From Phycisphaerales bacterium UBA2218 (GTDB lineage Bacteria; Planctomycetota; Phycisphaerae; Sedimentisphaerales; Anaerobacaceae), in assembly GCA_002327785.1 (NCBI GenBank), contig DCUI01000341.1, positions 1 through 6,533 of the forward strand: a DNA stretch of 6,533 nt. Reading direction: 5' to 3'. Both the position numbers and the translations under genes were made by a program. The stretch's first letter is position 1. Each line of letters opens with the position of its first letter. Below are positions 6,058 to 6,533 of this stretch, in pieces. Under the pieces are notes generated by a model. It was not told the DNA's origin and did not search any database. It worked only from the letters and a program-made list of their open reading frames with translations.

Positions 6058-6070
6058 AGGCGGATTCGCC
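6058..6070 (+). promoter_or_regulatory. PIN-gene ribosome binding site within a small hairpin
   Basis: AGGCGG (6058-6063) is a near-consensus Shine-Dalgarno sequence 8 nt before ATG 6072. Four of its bases, GGCG (6059-6062), can pair with CGCC (6067-6070) across a GATT loop, which would mask the site just before the start codon. The stem is short, so the effect is uncertain. Confidence 0.4.
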
Positions 6071-6071
6071 C

Positions 6072-6533
6072 ATGAAGAAACTGCATATCTATGTGGATAC
6101 GTCAGTGATCGGCGGCTGTGAGGATGAGGAGTTCTCCGCCGCATCGCTTAGCCTGTGGTCGAAGTTCCGGTCAGGCGAGTTCATGCTGGTCATCTCGGAT
6201 CTGACCATCCAGAAGATCGAAGGTGCGCCGGCAAGCGTCCGGCGGCATCTTGAAGACATCCCCACAGCAAATCAAATCCAAGTCCGCCTCAGCGAGGAGG
6301 CCAAGGAATTGGCGGATGCCTACCTTGCTCACGGCGTGGTCGGACCGGGCTCTTTGGCCGATGCGCTTCACGTGGCCTTGGCGACTGTGAGTGCTGTGGA
6401 CGTGCTTGTCAGTTGGAACTTCAAACATATCGTCAACTTTGGTAGAATAAGGTTGTTCAACGCAGTGAACCTTGAACAAGGGTATCCGCCAGATCAAACA
6501 GACGCTTCACTTGGATCACGTCCGCTGCAAGAC
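6072..6533 (+). CDS. PIN-domain protein (putative toxin ribonuclease), 3' end outside the window
   Basis: The frame is open from ATG 6072 to the window edge (154 codons, no stop). It begins MKKLHIYVDTSVIGGCEDEEFS, with D9 as the first PIN catalytic aspartate. It then has a LTIQKIEGAP segment, a SLADALHVALATVSAVDVLVSWNFKHI block with D97, and an FNAVNLEQGYPP end. This matches a PIN subfamily of about 150-160 residues, so only a few codons are probably missing. PIN proteins are Mg-dependent RNases, typically VapC-like toxins. At the usual acidic position of the second motif (relatives read roughly AELENAP), this copy has K48 followed by E50, so one metal ligand may be changed. No antitoxin is visible upstream; one could lie downstream. 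The start is fixed by AGGCGG at 6058 and by the repeat boundary. Confidence 0.88.
   Translation, partial: MKKLHIYVDTSVIGGCEDEEFSAASLSLWSKFRSGEFMLVISDLTIQKIEGAPASVRRHLEDIPTANQIQVRLSEEAKELADAYLAHGVVGPGSLADALHVALATVSAVDVLVSWNFKHIVNFGRIRLFNAVNLEQGYPPDQTDASLGSRPLQD

Larger units (their letters stand above)
5943..6071 (+). repeat. Array element copy C, upstream of the PIN gene
   Basis: The copy begins CACGCTTCCACGTGG, then CGTCCCGCCGC (5958-5968) and a pyrimidine-rich stretch almost the same as in copy B. The core is TTGTTC (5979-5984), 17 nt, CATGAT (6002-6007), 6 nt, AGGAAG (6014-6019), 15 nt, CTGCGACG (6035-6042), AATGAGTTGTAGCC, then AGGCGG. It runs directly into ATG-AAG-A of the next gene at 6072, as copy A does at 4054. 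Over the last 60 bases copies B and C agree at roughly two of three positions by eye. Confidence 0.8.

Noticed and set aside
3920..6071. The three repeat copies as integron attC sites
   Set aside because: The gene-array layout fits, and GTTGGAGC/GTTGTAGC looks a little like an R' box. However, the last base does not fit GTTRRRY, copy B has ATT instead of GTT, no RYYYAAC partner box was found, and the copies lack the long imperfect palindrome of attC. No integrase is in the window.
3920..6071. A CRISPR array
   Set aside because: Only three imperfect copies more than 600 bp apart with genes between them; no short direct repeats with uniform spacers.
3849..6144. Small minus-strand peptides shared across the repeat copies (GVFLGxLW-like)
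   Set aside because: The similar peptides arise because the DNA itself is repeated. Different reading frames are open in different copies, there are no consistent start codons, and copy-to-copy substitutions show no codon-like pattern.

Overview
The window is GC-rich bacterial DNA. The only housekeeping gene is ftsK. Its N-terminal membrane region, rich in Trp, Cys and Pro, resembles what I recall of FtsK from Planctomycetota of the Phycisphaerae/Sedimentisphaerales type. That assignment is an impression from one protein and is tentative. Start-site signals are mixed: some genes have clear Shine-Dalgarno sites and one (the antitoxin) has none.

Layout. (1) 1-350: a TfoX N-terminal-domain ORF that lacks the usual beginning of the domain and is probably 5'-truncated. 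(2) 453-916: a two-gene toxin-antitoxin module, a 61-aa antitoxin overlapped by a 97-aa RelE/ParE-type toxin. (3) 975-3452, minus strand: complete ftsK, convergent with the toxin. (4) 3453-4053: a gene-free stretch of 600 bp with a likely ftsK promoter, two hairpins and the first copy of a repeat element. (5) 4054-6533, plus strand: three accessory genes, each preceded by a copy of the same element of about 125-135 bp. They are a DUF1016/YhcG-type PD-(D/E)XK nuclease (intact), a RhuM-type gene (broken by an internal deletion and a one-base frameshift), and a PIN-domain protein still open at the window end.

The most interesting signal is that element. All three copies share a fixed-spacing core: a TTG-type -35 box, 17-18 nt, CATAAT or CATGAT, 6 nt, AGGAAG, 15 nt, CTGCGACG, and then the gene. 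In two copies the element runs directly into the start codon, and both of those genes begin ATG-AAG-A. This looks like a repeated, promoter-bearing module that serves unrelated toxin-like or defence-like genes as a cassette array. Canonical integron attC structure was looked for and not found.

How the genes relate: ftsK is an ancestral chromosomal anchor. The genes around it (toxin-antitoxin, DUF1016, RhuM, PIN, TfoX fragment) are typical of a mobile accessory island in which gene gain and decay are both visible.
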